Notes: a model not told the origin generated them from the sequence alone. A DNA stretch of 64,000 bases from Enoplolaimus lenunculus (GCA_030248215.1 JASANG010001613.1:124001-188000), one strand, 5' to 3'; shown: positions 19,771 through 32,871, numbered from the stretch's first letter. Made by a program: numbers and translations.

Positions 19771-20630
19771 CCCCATAAATAAGGGGAGCAGACCAAAAAT
19801 GCAACGCGCACTGGGTACATTTTTGCTAGACAGAATGAGTTGCATATTATATATACTCTTGTTAAAGAGGATCATGTATTTTTGATTAAACTGACTTAGT
19901 CCTCTGTGTTTCACTAATATAAGTGTCAATAGGGCCGGAGCAGCCAATCACCATACCTCCTATTTGGCAGAGGCCTACCTTTACAAAGGCCCCCGCTTTA
20001 TAACCGGTTGTAAACTGGCTTCTTGGGAGCTCGGGTGCCCTCAGCATGGAGTTCGTGGGGAGCTCCCATTTCTGTCTGCTCCGCACTTTGTGTCAGTTTT
20101 GTTGAATAATTTCATTCACCATTTTATATTTTTTTCTACTTGTACTTAAGTATTAGTATATAACATATATATTATATATATTTATATATATATACGTAAA
20201 ATTGTATATATGAAATATCTATAATGGGCGTTGGGAGCTAGCAGGTTCCCAGTCCAGTTGTGCTTCTTGCTAAACTGTCCCACGACAGTATTTGTGGCTG
20301 GACGGACGGACAGTTTGGTGTGGTTTTGTTCACATATTATGTCAGTGTCTCGTAGTAGATCGGTGTTTACATACAAACGATTCAGGGGTGTTTGTTGCCT
20401 TGGTTGTCCAAAAAGGTGGGTTTAAAGTGTTGTCAAAAATATTGAAAAATGTTTCTTGTGTTATACGTATATACGTGCCAAGTGAAATAGTTGGCAAATG
20501 GTCAAAGATCACCAAGTGGGATGAATGGTTAGCCTTGTTTATAGTTAGAAGCTAAAATAGTAATATACGTATATATATACATATGCAAACATACATATAT
20601 ATTTATCTGTGTATGGGAAGCTGATTTTGC

Positions 20631-20820
20631 GGCAAATGTTACTTTAAGCGGCGTAACAGTAGATTAAGCGTATTCCTAAGTCTAAGCTTAAGCCTAAGCG
20701 TTGCAACAATGAGTTCCTAAGCATAAGCCTAAGTCTAAGCAAAAAATGTTATCTAAAATCAAAACCTACTCTTTTATAAAGCCACCAGAAACCTGGACGC
20801 CCCTTAAAGTAGCGCGGGCC
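20631..20820 (+). mobile_element. GGCC MITE with TTAGGC interior
   Basis: 190-bp member of the family at 42109-42289: left end GGCAAATGTTACTTTAAGCG, interior CTAAGC words, right end CGCCCCTTAAAGTAGCGCGG. Target-site duplication not clear. Short coding-like frames overlapping its end are artefacts. Confidence 0.8.
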
Positions 20821-20984
20821 ATCTTCTGCTGTGCTGGCCGCGGATAATAAAGCCCATTTGTCTGTGTCGTTCTTTTGTAGGGCATAGGCCTTTTGTATTG
20901 TCTGGCTGTGTGGTGTGGACCCCAAATTGGCTGCACTGGTTGAACTTTGCAAGATGAAATTGTTTAGGCAAACGAGGCCCACTT

Positions 20985-21290
20985 AAGGTTTAGAGTAACT
21001 TTTTCTTTGCTTAGGTTTAGGCTTAGGCTTAGGAATGTGCTCGTTTGTACGGTTAGGTTTACGCTAAGGCTTAGGCTTAGGTTTAGGAATATAGAACATG
21101 GGCAGCAAAGGAAGCAGTTTTGTAGGTTTTACGCATAGTGGAAAAGACCCTCTGTAGCAAATAGCGATCTTTAGCTGAGGCACGTAACAGTAGTATTAGC
21201 ATAATCGCGAGCCTAAGACTAAGTCTAAGCTAAAAATAGTCTAAAGATTACGCTTACTGTATTATTGCAGTCCCGCATAAGGACGTTCGG
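20985..21290. repeat. TTAGGC/CTAAGC repeat fragments
   Basis: Two fragments in opposite orientation: GCTTAGGCTTAGGTTTAGG words near 21010-21095, and CTAAGACTAAGTCTAAGC near 21195-21230. Confidence 0.6.
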
Positions 21291-22002
21291 CCTGTGATCT
21301 TAACATGAGCCCAACACAGAGTCTCTAGGTAGAGGCTCCTGATAAACGAAAATTCATATCCGGCTCGGGCTCCGGTATCTGTTAAATTAATATCCGGTCG
21401 CACTTTGTCTTAGCTTGAGCTAAGTTTTTTTCACAAGCAGACAACTACAAATAAGTGCCCTACACGGTATATGGACAGGGCATAAAGTTGGGCTGTTTGT
21501 TGCGTAGTGGAAGTAGATTTTAGGCGTTGAGAAAGCATTAGATATTAGATTATACCAAACGTAGGCTTCAGCTTTGACGTTACTCAATCAGAACCAGGGT
21601 GTTGACCAGTATTGAACTTGTACAAGCAGTATGTAAAATTTGTCTTGTAGTTGATTGAAATTTACTGGTGACTGGTTGTTTTCGAACATATTGATTTTGT
21701 AAGCTTCGACTATTTTGTTGCCGTGTAATATTATGATGCCATATCGATCCAGAAGAAGGCCCGTAGCCAACTCACCTTGCTAGCGGGGTCAAAATTTTTC
21801 CCCGGGGGGGGGCTGAGCTCCTGCAGGCCCCCACCTGGATACTGGCTCGCTCGCGTTCAAATCATCAAACTCAATACATGTTCCGTGTATTCTGTTCGCG
21901 AGTTGGTCCCCACACTGCGTGAACAAGTGTTGTGTTTTCATACTGCTTGCGATCACATCGTTAGATGTTCGCTTCGTCTCATGTATTGAACAAGGCCAGA
22001 AG

Positions 22003-22190
22003 AGTAGTATATGCATATTCGTAAGCCTAAGCCTAACCTAAGCCTAAACCTAAGCATAAGCCTAAGGGGAAGGATGAGCCTATTTCTAAGCCTAAGCCAA
22101 AAAATAGTCTAAAGCTTGAGCTTTTAACTCTATTTACAGTCCCGTATGAAAACGTTCCGTCCCTGTTCTATACATGAGCCGTACGGCCAA
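22003..22190 (+). repeat. CTAAGC repeat element, second subfamily
   Basis: AGTAGTATATGCATATTCGT, CTAAGC words, GCCAAAAAATAGTCTAAAGC, then GAAAACGTTCCGTCCCTG. The same order recurs at 1868-2170 and partly at 17905-18010, so it is a repeat subfamily with its own right part. Confidence 0.6.
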
Positions 22191-22244
22191 AATCCTCGCT
22201 GTGAAGCGAGTTCGAGTTGTTTTCGTTGCCCGTCAGCGAAAATC

Positions 22245-22600
22245 ATGTAATACTGTACGTACACTTTTATACGAGTTTATGTTGATATGTGTGTCTGAAT
22301 AGTTTTAAATTGAAACTAATCTTCTATGGAGGCACACATTGGAGACACGCAGTTTTGTATGAGATACGGATATGCACACAATGTGTAGAGTGTATACAGG
22401 TTTGTGTATCTGTAACATAAAAGCCCATCGTAAATACTGTACTTATACCTTTATTATACGATTTTATGTTTGTATGTGTGTCTGATAGTTTTAAATTGAA
22501 CTAATTTCATATATTGAGACACGCAAGGGACAGTTTTGTTTGAGATACGTGTAATAGTATATATATGCAGTTATGTGTGTCTGGAACATAAAAGCATAAA
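22245..22600. repeat. Tandem duplication, ~190-bp unit
   Basis: Two diverged copies sharing ACTGTACGTACAC/ACTGTACTTATAC, TGTGTGTCTGA, TAGTTTTAAATTGAA, GAGACACGCA and CATAAAAGC in the same order. Confidence 0.8.
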
Positions 22601-25407
22601 GCAATTGTATAAACGACTGGCATTATTAATGTGATGTGTCTCTGCGCTGTACTGACTGACTGTTGTTGTTTAGTTCGCTACAACCGATCGATAGACGAGC
22701 GCGAGCGAGCACAGTAGGGTATGCGTTGCCCTGTGCGTTGGTGTCTCTGTTGAGCGAATGCTGCTTTGCTCTGCCTGCGTGCATGCCTGGTGCTCGGCAT
22801 CTGCTCTCGCGAGTTGCAGTTGCTGTTGTGATGACTAAACACGTGTGTGTCTTTTTTCACGTATGCGAAGTGTACCGTTTTTGAGTGGTTGTTGTTTTGT
22901 GTGTCTTGTGTTGTGGGTGTCTTGGGGATTTGGGTGTTATCGATAAAGTGTAATTTGAGTACGTACGGAGACAGTGGATAATTTAGTGTTGTGGTTATGT
23001 AGTTTTATTTATTAGTGTTATATTTATGTAGTTTTGTTTTATGTGTGTTGGTGGGCTTTTTTTTGATTTGGCGAAGTAAATACGCCGAGTCGTATTAAAG
23101 GACCATACATGGAGCTAGTAATTTATATTCCCGGTCGACGGTTGTCGAATAAACGTTGAAAATAGTAAATGCATTGTATATGATGTTGATATGTGTGTCA
23201 GCGTGTTTATTGAGTTAGACACTCACAAGAGAAAAGCGAACCGTTAATGGCAGAGTGAGTTCGAATACTTCGTATGACGGCAAATTGTGTTCGACATAAA
23301 CACAGCAGCAGCAGCAGCGAGCAGCAAGCAAGTAAGCAAAGTAGCGCAATGCCCGATTTGGTTGTGCTGCTTAGAAAGGCTTTGAGTTGACGGATCTAAA
23401 TGGTGGTTAGTTAGGGGCAGCTTTTGGTTTCGTATTATTTTGGTTGATGATGCCGTTGGTTTTGACCGAGAACGGGCTTGGGTTTTTGTTACTACGAATG
23501 CTACGGGCTATTTTGTAGTATATATATATCAATCAAGTGAATTCTCGTATTTTTGGTTTGTTACTGGGTTAAAGCTGAGTATAGACACTCACACATAAAC
23601 ACACAGCGAAATATAGAGACACATGGGATTTACTGAGGATAGATTAGTTTTTGGAAGCTTTGCGGCAGCAACGACTGCGACCGAAAGCTTTTAGATGGTA
23701 CAGCGTTTATTTTTGACGGTTGGTTTTTGTTTTGTTAAGTCGTTAGAAATATGTGTATGTTTTTATTCTCTCTCTGTGTGTGTCGGTGTTTTGTGAGTGT
23801 CATAATTTTGAGTGGCTCGGATGGTGTGGCAATTGAAATGATAATTTTTAATGAAGAATTATTAATTGACTGCTAAGATTGACATTGGACAGTGGTCAGC
23901 AGACAGTGTCAATAAGCATGTTTTCATGCTGATTCGGAAGTCGTATTTTTTAATAGAGCTACTAGGAATATAGGGCTGGAAGTATTGATAAGTGTTTGAG
24001 TATTGTTTCTAATTTCATATACAGAATAATACTTTTCATTATTGAGATTCAGTAAATCTGTTAGATTTGGTTTTGGTTGTCAAGAAAATTTTACATTGAT
24101 TTTCATGTGGTTCATCTTTATATTTAGTCAAATATAGCTTAAATCGTACAAGTTGAGTGTGTTTTCGACTGGACTTGAGCTGCTACTAAAGATACAGACC
24201 AATCAGATTTAATTATTTGTACACGCGCAGTATCGTTAAACCAATCGGACGTTGGGTTTACATCACTGTTGTTTTGCTATATGTTATAATCGTCATTTGG
24301 CCTTGGCCAAGTTGCGATTTTGTCAGATTAGCTAAGGCCAATTGGTAATTGGGACGTGAATAGCAGCAGATTGGCTTACGACATGTAAAACTATTTAAAA
24401 GCTGTCCCGTACGTAGCTGGATAGCGATATTCGAAACGAAAAAAAACGATTGTTCATATGTGCTTGTTATGTGTGTGTAATGTGTTTATTTTGAGAGCAA
24501 AAATGTATTATTTTGAGAGCAAAAATGTATTATTTTTGACAATTTAGAGATAGATAACCGTGTGCGCCTCATATATGCAGCAGTATTGTTCACAATTTTA
24601 GATATAAAGTGGTGAGTGAGTGTCTGGTGATGTGTTATTTCACAAAACCTATTATTTTTCGTCAATTTTGGATTCGGTGTTCGTTAGTGTTCTTGTTGTG
24701 TCGCTTGGTTGTATTTATCTTTTAGTCTGAATAGTGATTATTCTACGCAGTAATGTGTACACATTCATTGACTTTAGTGGCAGATGCAGGCAGTTGTAAA
24801 ACGGGGGCTCGGGTGATATAATTGTGGGTAAATACTCGCGAGCGGGCGGGAGGCCGAACGCCATCTTAGTGCTAAAACCGTATTACAATGGCTTTGTTTT
24901 GCTTCCTGTTGGGCGTGGGTGTTAGGCCGGTGTCGCCCTGCCCCTTGGATGCGTCAGTGCCCAAAATAATACACAATACACACAATTTCGGACAATTTTG
25001 CGTTGTTGAACGAATATTTTGAGACACGTATTGTAGTTTATTCGTTTTATGCGCAATAAACTCAAACGTACACAAATATCAACATAACATAAAGGCAATA
25101 AAATCGGACAGCGCTCCATCCATCCATCCAGCGCAAAACACAACGTCAATATACACGAGATAATAGGGGTTTTGAACAAAAATATGTCCCTGAAATACAC
25201 ACAAATGGAATATTTTAGGTACACACATACTAATATAATATAACATTAAATTGTAATGCTTTTGTTACTAGGATGTGGGTGTCCTGTGAGCATTAGGTCA
25301 CGCACACTTGGTTGCGTCGCGTGTTCGCTGAGCTGAAAGACTCGCAGGGTAACGACTCGTAGTCGTTGGATTGTATCGTAAAGCATCGAGATATTTTTGC
25401 AAAATTG

Positions 25408-25760
25408 GCAGGCATAAATTATATAGACACACACAGACACAAGATGTGTAATAAAAGTTTATGTGGTTATGTGTGTCGAAGTAATTTGAGCGAATAATGC
25501 AAAGTATAAGAATTTTGGGTAGGTATAAATTATATCGGCACACACAAGATGTGTAGTAAAAGCTTATGTTATTATGTGTGTCGAAGTAATTTGAGCGAAT
25601 AATGTCGAGTATTCGAATTGTTCGAGGCATAAATTATATAGGCACTCACAAGATGTGTAATACAGACACACACAAGATGTGTAATAAACCTTTCTGTTAA
25701 TATGTGTGTCGAAGTAGTAGTTTGTTCGAATGATGCAGAATATTAGAATTATATATTGGT
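25408..25760. repeat. ~105-114-bp tandem repeat, about 3 copies
   Basis: Units start at 25408, 25522 and 25626 with CATAAATTATATAG or TATAAATTATATCG, followed by CACAAGATGTGTAATA and TGTGTGTCGAAGTA. AT-rich with a short ACACAAGATGTGT palindrome. Confidence 0.85.
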
Positions 25761-27014
25761 TGTGTGTGCACAAGTGAGATATGAACGATGGGCGACTCGT
25801 ATGATTTTATAAAGGGGGGTCGGCTAGATTTTATGAAAGTCGAAGGGGATATTGTACGTTGCTAATTGGAAAAATAACTAAAATTTTTGAACAAAAATGT
25901 CATGGGGGCGTTTGAATCGTGTCCCCTTGGCTGGCCGTGTCATTTGACTGCATTTTTTGCTTCGGATACAGTGGTAGTTGTATAGATAGATACATGTAGT
26001 ACAGCGTTATCGTTCACAGGGAATGCATTGTATATATACATATATAGACGGTTGTGCTTAGTCTATGCACTACGGGATGCTAGAGATAGAATGTGCTGGT
26101 TGCTTTCGTGCCCCCCCCCCCCTTATAGTCGTATACTCGTTGAGAATTGGCTGTTATACGCTACGACGAGGGCCGTCGCTAGAGCGGTCGCTCTCGCCAG
26201 TGCTGTGGTCTGCTCTGCTACGCTGCTCTCGTGAGTTTTGAGAGATCGAAACGAGAGAGAGAATATGTGCTGTATGTAATGATATGTATAGTGTAGTGGT
26301 GGTAAGTTTGAAGAAATGTATAGGCCGGGTCTCGGGTGCAATATGAAATGTATATATGTGTATTATACATAGTACATAGACACGAATTTAAAATCGACTA
26401 TGAATAGCGTGTACTGTATTGTAGCGTAGACGAGATGTAGTTAGTGGCTATGAATAGCGTATAGTGTATTGTAGCGTAGACATTGTATAAGTTGATATTG
26501 CTTCGTACGGAATAGAACAACTGTGTCTCTGTGTGTGTATTAGTTTTTCGAGATTGTGAGCGAAGCAGACCAAAGGTCTGTTTGGGTTGAGCCTGTATTC
26601 AAGTATGTTTTTAAAGATATTCAAGCAGAGTTCGTTCGTTCAGTTGTGGTCGAGATTCGATGTGAGTTGAACGGGACGCGTTGTCGATATCGTTTGAGAT
26701 ATGTAGAGCATATAAACTGATGTATAAAACGGTCATATTATAGCGTTGACGGGTTAAGGTTTGACGATCAATTGAAACTGTTTGCCCCTGTAAAAGCCTA
26801 AATTAGCATCAAACGATGAGAGACGCGTTTGGATTATTTTGTAAAGTAGAATTTTTGATTCAAATCATCATTGGTTGTGGATTGATAGTTTCAAAATTGA
26901 AATTTGCGTGTGTTGGATACAAAAAAAGTGTAGTAGTGATTTGCATAGAAAAGGTGTATTCGGCATCTTGTGAGTCTTAATAGTTGTTTATACAAATATG
27001 TGAGTGTCTTGTTT

Positions 27015-27205
27015 GTCGCTGTGTGTGTCTTGTGGTTTGCCCCTGTGTGTGTCGTGTGGTTTGCCCTGGGTGGATGTCGTGTGGTTGGTTTGCCCCTGTG
27101 TGGATGTCTTGTGGTTTGCCCCTGGATGGGTGTCTTGTGGTTTGCCCCTGGATGGGTGTCTTGTGGTTTGCACCTGGATGGATGTCTTGTGGTTTACCTC
27201 GTCAC
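27015..27205 (+). repeat. 26-bp minisatellite
   Basis: Repeats of GTGTCTTGTGGTTTGCCCCT followed by GGATGG; central copies are identical. Open on all forward frames, which gives spurious Cys/Val-rich frames of up to 109 codons. Confidence 0.9.
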
Positions 27206-27376
27206 TGTGTGTGAGTGTCTGTCTGTGTGCCCATCCCCTCGTGTGAGTGTCTACAAATGGCGGACTGTATTCCGCGTTATTGCTACCGTAGAGCAGTAAC
27301 AAATGAGATGTGGTATTTTTTGTTTGGAGCCAACGAACGACCTTTATTCGACCCCTGTATGCAGAACAATTTTGTT

Positions 27377-27550
27377 GTTAGATTGGCCAAATGGGGACCT
27401 CTAGCGGCACGTTAGGTATAGTACTGTTGTTCTTCAAGATTAGTCTTCAAAATATTCAGGTTAGATTGGCCGAATTGGGGGACCTCTAGCGGCACGTTAG
27501 GTATAGTACTGTTGTTGGTTCTAGACTATGCATAGCCTTCAAAATATTCA
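27377..27550. repeat. 83-bp direct duplication
   Basis: GTTAGATTGGCC to AAAATATTCAGG occurs twice (from 27377 and from 27460), including CTCTAGCGGCACGTTAGGTA in both copies, with small indels. Confidence 0.85.
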
Positions 27551-28920
27551 GGATCAGTAGTTGTAAGCGACACACAGTAAAGTTTAACTTGCAATTCAGA
27601 ACTGTGTATGGTTGATACTTTAAGACGAAACTGAGTACAACATACATGGTTCGGTTCATACGCGATACGAACAAATGTGTTTTTTGCCGACATTCGAGTT
27701 ATACGAGTACCTCGATATCTTTAGTTATGTGTACGTATATATATATTGTGGATGCGTCCATTGATATGTACGCTACGTATATATATGGAACAAATATAGA
27801 TAATTTTTGTCGTATATTTGTTTGGCTTTTACCTCATTTTGGCCAAGAAGTGTCTTACGAAGGCGCACACGCCGCTCTGCGTTGTGTGTGTGTATTCGTT
27901 GAACGGGGCCGTTGTTGTTGTCGGGGGGAACGTTTTTTGGTTGTTTCTTTAATCAAAAGATAGATGGCTTATAAACATACCTACCTATTATTGCACTGTA
28001 AAGACATAGGTTGACGGCGTACAATATATATGCAGTGTGTATCGAATGGAAAGTGTGTGTTTTTTGAACCTTTGTATATAGGTAGGTATATGACAAGCAG
28101 CAGAAGCTATAACGTAGACTACTTGTGCGTTGCCTAAAATGCCTGCTGCAGTGCGCAAAGATAGATAAAGGTCGCTGTTTTGGCGTTGGGTAGTTGTGTT
28201 TACGGATTTTGCAATATCTCAAAATGTTTTTGTCCGACTTAGAGCCGGTGTTATGTTCACCGGTATCTATGTATACGTATACGTATATTGATAGGTGATG
28301 ATTAGATTTTACGGACGGTTTAGATTTAAAGCTTGGGATGGGTGCGGGATCAGTAGGATTTTAAGGCGTCGGACGCTCCACAGGGGTTTTTGGGGAAGAA
28401 TAAAAGTTTGGATACGTGGTGGTGACCATATATTGGAGGAAGGAATTGTAAATTTGAAAAGTGTATAAGAATAATAATGGGGTTGTTAATTAATGGAAAA
28501 CATAGGGAGAACACGACAGGTTGACTTTATATTAAATGCCGAGTGAAGGTTGGGGGGTAGTGGTGGTGAGCGAAGACGTTATATATTTTAATCTTTTTAT
28601 GGATTGCACAAACACTGGGCACTGTTGTAGTTGTAGATTTAATTTATGACGTACACTACAGATTAATTGTAATTGTAGCAGCAAGAGTTATTGTATAAGA
28701 TTCGTTTGATGTATGGCGGTTTGCCGCTGAATTTTTCCGAAAAAAGTTACACAGTTTTTTCAATTTTGTTTTTTTCAATTTTTTTATTATTGCACAGGGT
28801 TTAAGTGTTGTAGAGATGTCGGCTGGTGGTGATGGTGACACACTTGTAAGGAGTGGTTATATAATTGTGGGGGCGTCAGACACGACAGGTGGGTTTTGTT
28901 TTGGTTGTGAGCGAAGCGGT

Positions 28921-29680
28921 TGTCGGACTGAAGGTCGTCTGGACAAAAGGCCGTGTGGGCAGAAGGCCGTCTGGACGAAAGGCCGTCTGGACGAAAGGTA
29001 GGCAGGACGAAAGGCCGTCCGGATAGAAGACCGTTTGGACAAAAGGCCGGCAGGACAAAAGACCATCCGGATAAAAACACCCAACGTGTTGACAATGCGT
29101 GCGGTCTTGATGGAAAACAGAGACCTTGACCTGATTGCCGAGACCAACCATAAGAAGTATCAGCCTTTGGTCAATTTTTGGTCATCACCTGTAATTTAAA
29201 ATTTTTGCAAAATAACTTATTTTCAATGCTTTTCAGTTTTTTGTGTTTTTGTCAGTGAATATCTGTTCGTTATTATTGCGTAACTATGAAAATAGATTCG
29301 CAGCGAAACTTTATTTGGCATCACTTACATCAACAATTCACGTACTTCAACAATACAGCCATACATTCGCTGAATCGTCCACTTGTGGTCTCGGTTCCAA
29401 ACCACCGAGACTAAAAAACCGAGACCGAGACCTTATATTGCTTATTCAAGTCGCTCAACCTCCATGTAGCGTTTCGTTGTTTGAGGAGAGCCTATGGTTT
29501 GTTTGATTTTTCCCAGACGGCCTTTTATACAGGCTCTATTTTGTCCAGACGGCCTTTTGTCCTGACGGTCTTTTGTCCGGGCGGTCTTGTGTCCAGACGA
29601 CCTTTTGTTCAGACGGCTTTTGTCTGGACGGCCTTTCGTCCGGATGGCCTTTTGTCCAGACGGTTTTTTGTGCGGCGAGT
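28921..29680. repeat. Inverted pair of 16-bp minisatellites
   Basis: The left arm (about 28929-29078) repeats GGCCGTCTGGACGAAA. The right arm (about 29512-29671) repeats the reverse complement, TTTTGTCCAGACGGCC. The arms face each other across about 430 bp, which itself has inner GAGACC/GGTCTC inverted words. A transcript could form a long imperfect hairpin. Confidence 0.85.
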
Positions 29681-29699
29681 CACTTGTCCGTGGACTTGT

Positions 29700-31040
29700 G
29701 GCCGGTCACCGTTGAGGGATGTCAGCAGTGACTGTGATGGGCATCTAATTTATGTTGTCTCAAGCTGATTAGTCGCCCGACAGGTTGTGTTGAACGCCCG
29801 ACTCCGTGGACAACAATCAAAGACTTAGTCAATGCGTTATTTTAAGTCTGAATTATGGCACAATGTGACAGTGAGATGTTGGAAAACTATTTTATGAGGC
29901 CGAGAGTCTACGAAAGCCACACTGCCGCCAACGTCTTCCAGTTTGACTCGCAACGCTAAACAAATGCGTCCTACGTTAGAGGTAGCACGTCAGTTCGTCG
30001 CCTGGCAACTTGTAACCAGAAATTTTATCAACTCGACACAATTTATGGCCAATCAGGACGGTGTAGGTTTAGGTTTAGGCTTAGAATTACGCTTAACGAT
30101 TATGCTTTGATTGTTTAGTAGGCTTTATGACGCTCTGTTGAATTATCAATTATGCGTAAATTCTGAGTCTTAAGAATAATCTACGTTGACGCAGTTGTGT
30201 AGTAGACAAAACAATACAGCTTCGTTAGGCAAAGCTTTATCGTATCGTGCATTAATAACTTTGTTCATTGAAAATGCGTGCCAGTGTGTCTGATGGATGA
30301 TGTCAGCTTTGGTTTTTTACAATATCTGATGGGTCGGCGCGAGGGCGTGGTGATGGGAAAAAGTTTTTATTATTTATTATAATGTGCTTTTTAATAAGTA
30401 TTATAAATGAAAGCCGCTGTTTTCGACACTTATACACCGTATACAGACACTTAACACGTCATATACAACACACGAAGGCAAATATTTGGTTGGTATTGTA
30501 AGTTTAGTTCTGTGTATGTCTGGTTAGTTTGGATGCCAGCGTTCCAAAAAGGAACTTGGTGTTGCCGGAACAGGAATAGGAATTGATTTTTTTGTGCAGG
30601 AACCGGATCCGGAACAGGAAGTGGAATTTGAAATGATTTTCATTACCGAGTTAAGTACTGTTGAACTTTTTAGAAAACGTGCCAAAAATGCTTAAATGTT
30701 TTTTCAACTGTTTCATCAAAATGTTTTACGAAAACGCAACAGAAATAGCTCATTAACAAAACTGAAGTAATTGGAATAACATTCATGTCGAAAAAGAGAC
30801 AGTAAAACGGAAATTTTGGATTATGGTCTACCGTTACGTGCCGGCATTTACTCGATTCCATCCCGCCGTTCCTGGTCAGAAATTTCTGAATGAGCCAACA
30901 CTGGCTCGGTCCTAATAATAAAACTCGACGGTGTTTTTTATTATTTCATATCTGTGTACGCCGTAAATAAATAAATAATGAACGACAATTGTTGCTGACG
31001 TGTGAAAAAAATATTGCGGTTCTCACAATATACGCGTATA
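29700..31040. other. Non-coding, degraded repeat fragments
   Basis: No gene. 30060-30180 has a TTAGGC-type fragment; 30545-30880 has GGAACAGG/CCGGAAC phrases like those at 32872-33287. The rest is unassigned. Confidence 0.45.
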
Positions 31041-31051
31041 TATCTATATAT

Positions 31052-31476
31052 CAGGGTGCAACCGGAATTAAAATTTACCGCAACAGGAATTTGAAAAATT
31101 ACAGGAAACGGAACCGAAACTGGAACCGGAAAATGAAAATATATGCCACCGAAAAAGTCATTTTAATTTTCTTATTTTGCAATATTATTTGTGAAATAAC
31201 CATAGTTGGCGATAGGTATTCGCTGTATCTGCTGTATTTTACATTTTCATAATCCACAGAAGCGAATTCTGCCTTCGATTTGTTTTGTTTTCGGCGATTG
31301 TCAAGGTTTGCATGCTGTACTAATGAAATCTAGTTATTATTTATCGTCTTTTTATCAGTGAAATATTTTAATTTGCACCGTCCAAAATTTAATACCAGAA
31401 TTTTTAATTCTGGTAAAAAATTTAGTGGAACCGGAAGGTCAAAAATTGCCCGGACCCGGATTCCGTTTGCACCCTG
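31052..31476 (+). mobile_element. CAGGGTGCAACCGG hAT-like MITE, diverged
   Basis: 425 bp from CAGGGTGCAACCGGAATT to CCGTTTGCACCCTG. The interior is alignable by eye with 58290-58690 reversed. No matching 8-bp flanks. Lies 36 bp from a second, reversed copy. Confidence 0.75.
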
Positions 31477-31512
31477 AATTATACATATATGTATATATGT
31501 ATATATAAATAT

Positions 31513-31903
31513 CAGGGTGCAACCGGAATTCCGGTTCCGGTTCCGGCATTTTTTCACCTTCCGGTTCCGGTAAATTTTTACCGGATTTAAAAATTCCGGT
31601 GTTATAATTTGGCCGTTTTTTTAACTTTGCTAATCTTTAAGAATCTCTTTAGAAAGCCACTTGTATTCCGAATATAAGCCATTGATGGTTGATTTCACTT
31701 CAGTCGACGACGAAAATCTAAAATACAACAAATAAAATAAATACCTATGTTCGACTAAGGCTATTTCACAAATAATAGAGCAAAAAATAAGATTAAAATG
31801 AAAGTTTTGGTGAAATGCATTTTTCACTTTCCGGTTCCGGTTCCGGTAAAATTTTCAAATTCCGGTTCCGGTTCCGGTAAATTGTAATTCCGGTTGCACC
31901 CTG
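31513..31903 (-). mobile_element. CAGGGTGCAACCGG hAT-like MITE, young copy
   Basis: 391 bp with perfect terminal repeats and a perfect 8-bp duplication ATAAATAT. Reverse complement nearly identical to 9852-10236 and 50192-50588. The open frame that crosses it occurs in other copies but has no known domain. Confidence 0.93.
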
Positions 31904-32871
31904 ATAAATATATATGTATATATAAATATATATAAATACATATATAAATATATATAATAAATATATTATATAATATATATAATATACATACACGTATATA
32001 TAATCATTAATGGGTTTTGAAAATGCTGAATTATACAATGACACACAAGTTTATTTATTATTAAAAATAGAAACAAAACTGAATTGAGTTGATATTTTTT
32101 AAATATTTTTTTGGCGTCGTGTGGCGAGACAAAAAAAGCACACAAACACACAACGGTTTGTTTATGTTTACGCCTACACCTTCGCCCAGTAGTCTCGGCT
32201 ATTGTGATTGGATGCTGACGGAAGTCTATGATAAATGTTAAAAATTAATAATTTGATTGAAAAACAGCGATGTTGAAACAGGAAATCCCGGTTATGGAAT
32301 GGACATTTGTGAAATATAAACTGCACAAGTAGGCTTAGGCTTCGGCTTAGGCAGCGTAGCAATTAGGAAAGTCCGTGTAGCGTCCCGGATTACACACACC
32401 ACCGGTACTACGCGAACAAGTGGAATTGAGAGCGTTCCAACGTACTGTAGTGTGCAAAAAGTATCGGCGAAGAATTAGCAATTGGTTTTGTAGTGCCGAT
32501 GCGGATATTCACGAAAAGTGTCGATTAATCGGAACATCCGTATTTGGATTCGGTAGGATATGCTCGGATGAAAACGGTTGGGAACGCTAATGAAGCGTCC
32601 GTTTAATGGTCTGTTGGTTGCCTGATCCATATCCTGCTTAGATTGACGTTGTTAATTGCTGTACTGACGTGTGTTTGTTACCAAATAATTGTGATGATAC
32701 GTACTTGCTCGTATTTTGTGTATATGTAATTATTGTTTGTCCGACATAGAGGTTGAAATTTTCCCTGACGGTGTTGTTTTGATTCTTGATTGGGTGCCGA
32801 AACAATAGGTGGTAGAGCATGTATGTGGCAAACAAGTGTCTTAATAAGTGTCGGTTAAGATGCGTATATAC

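Larger units (their letters stand above)
22200..28920. other. MITE-free intergenic block rich in GTGTCT/AGACAC
   Basis: About 6.7 kb with no recognisable gene and none of the CCGGAA or TTAGGC elements common elsewhere. GTGTCT and AGACAC words recur throughout on both strands. CpG-richer patches lie near 22670-22810, 24830-24870 and 26150-26230. Several local tandem duplications occur (22245-22600, 24490-24535, 25408-25760, 26400-26490, 27015-27205, 27377-27550). Confidence 0.6.

Noticed and set aside
19886-20149. GC-richer stretch with opposing frames near 20 kb
   Set aside because: Frames on both strands are short and share no motif with known proteins; probably an unclassified repeat.
26970-27302. 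Overlapping Cys/Val-rich frames on both strands
   Set aside because: Products of the 26-bp minisatellite, which is open in every forward frame.
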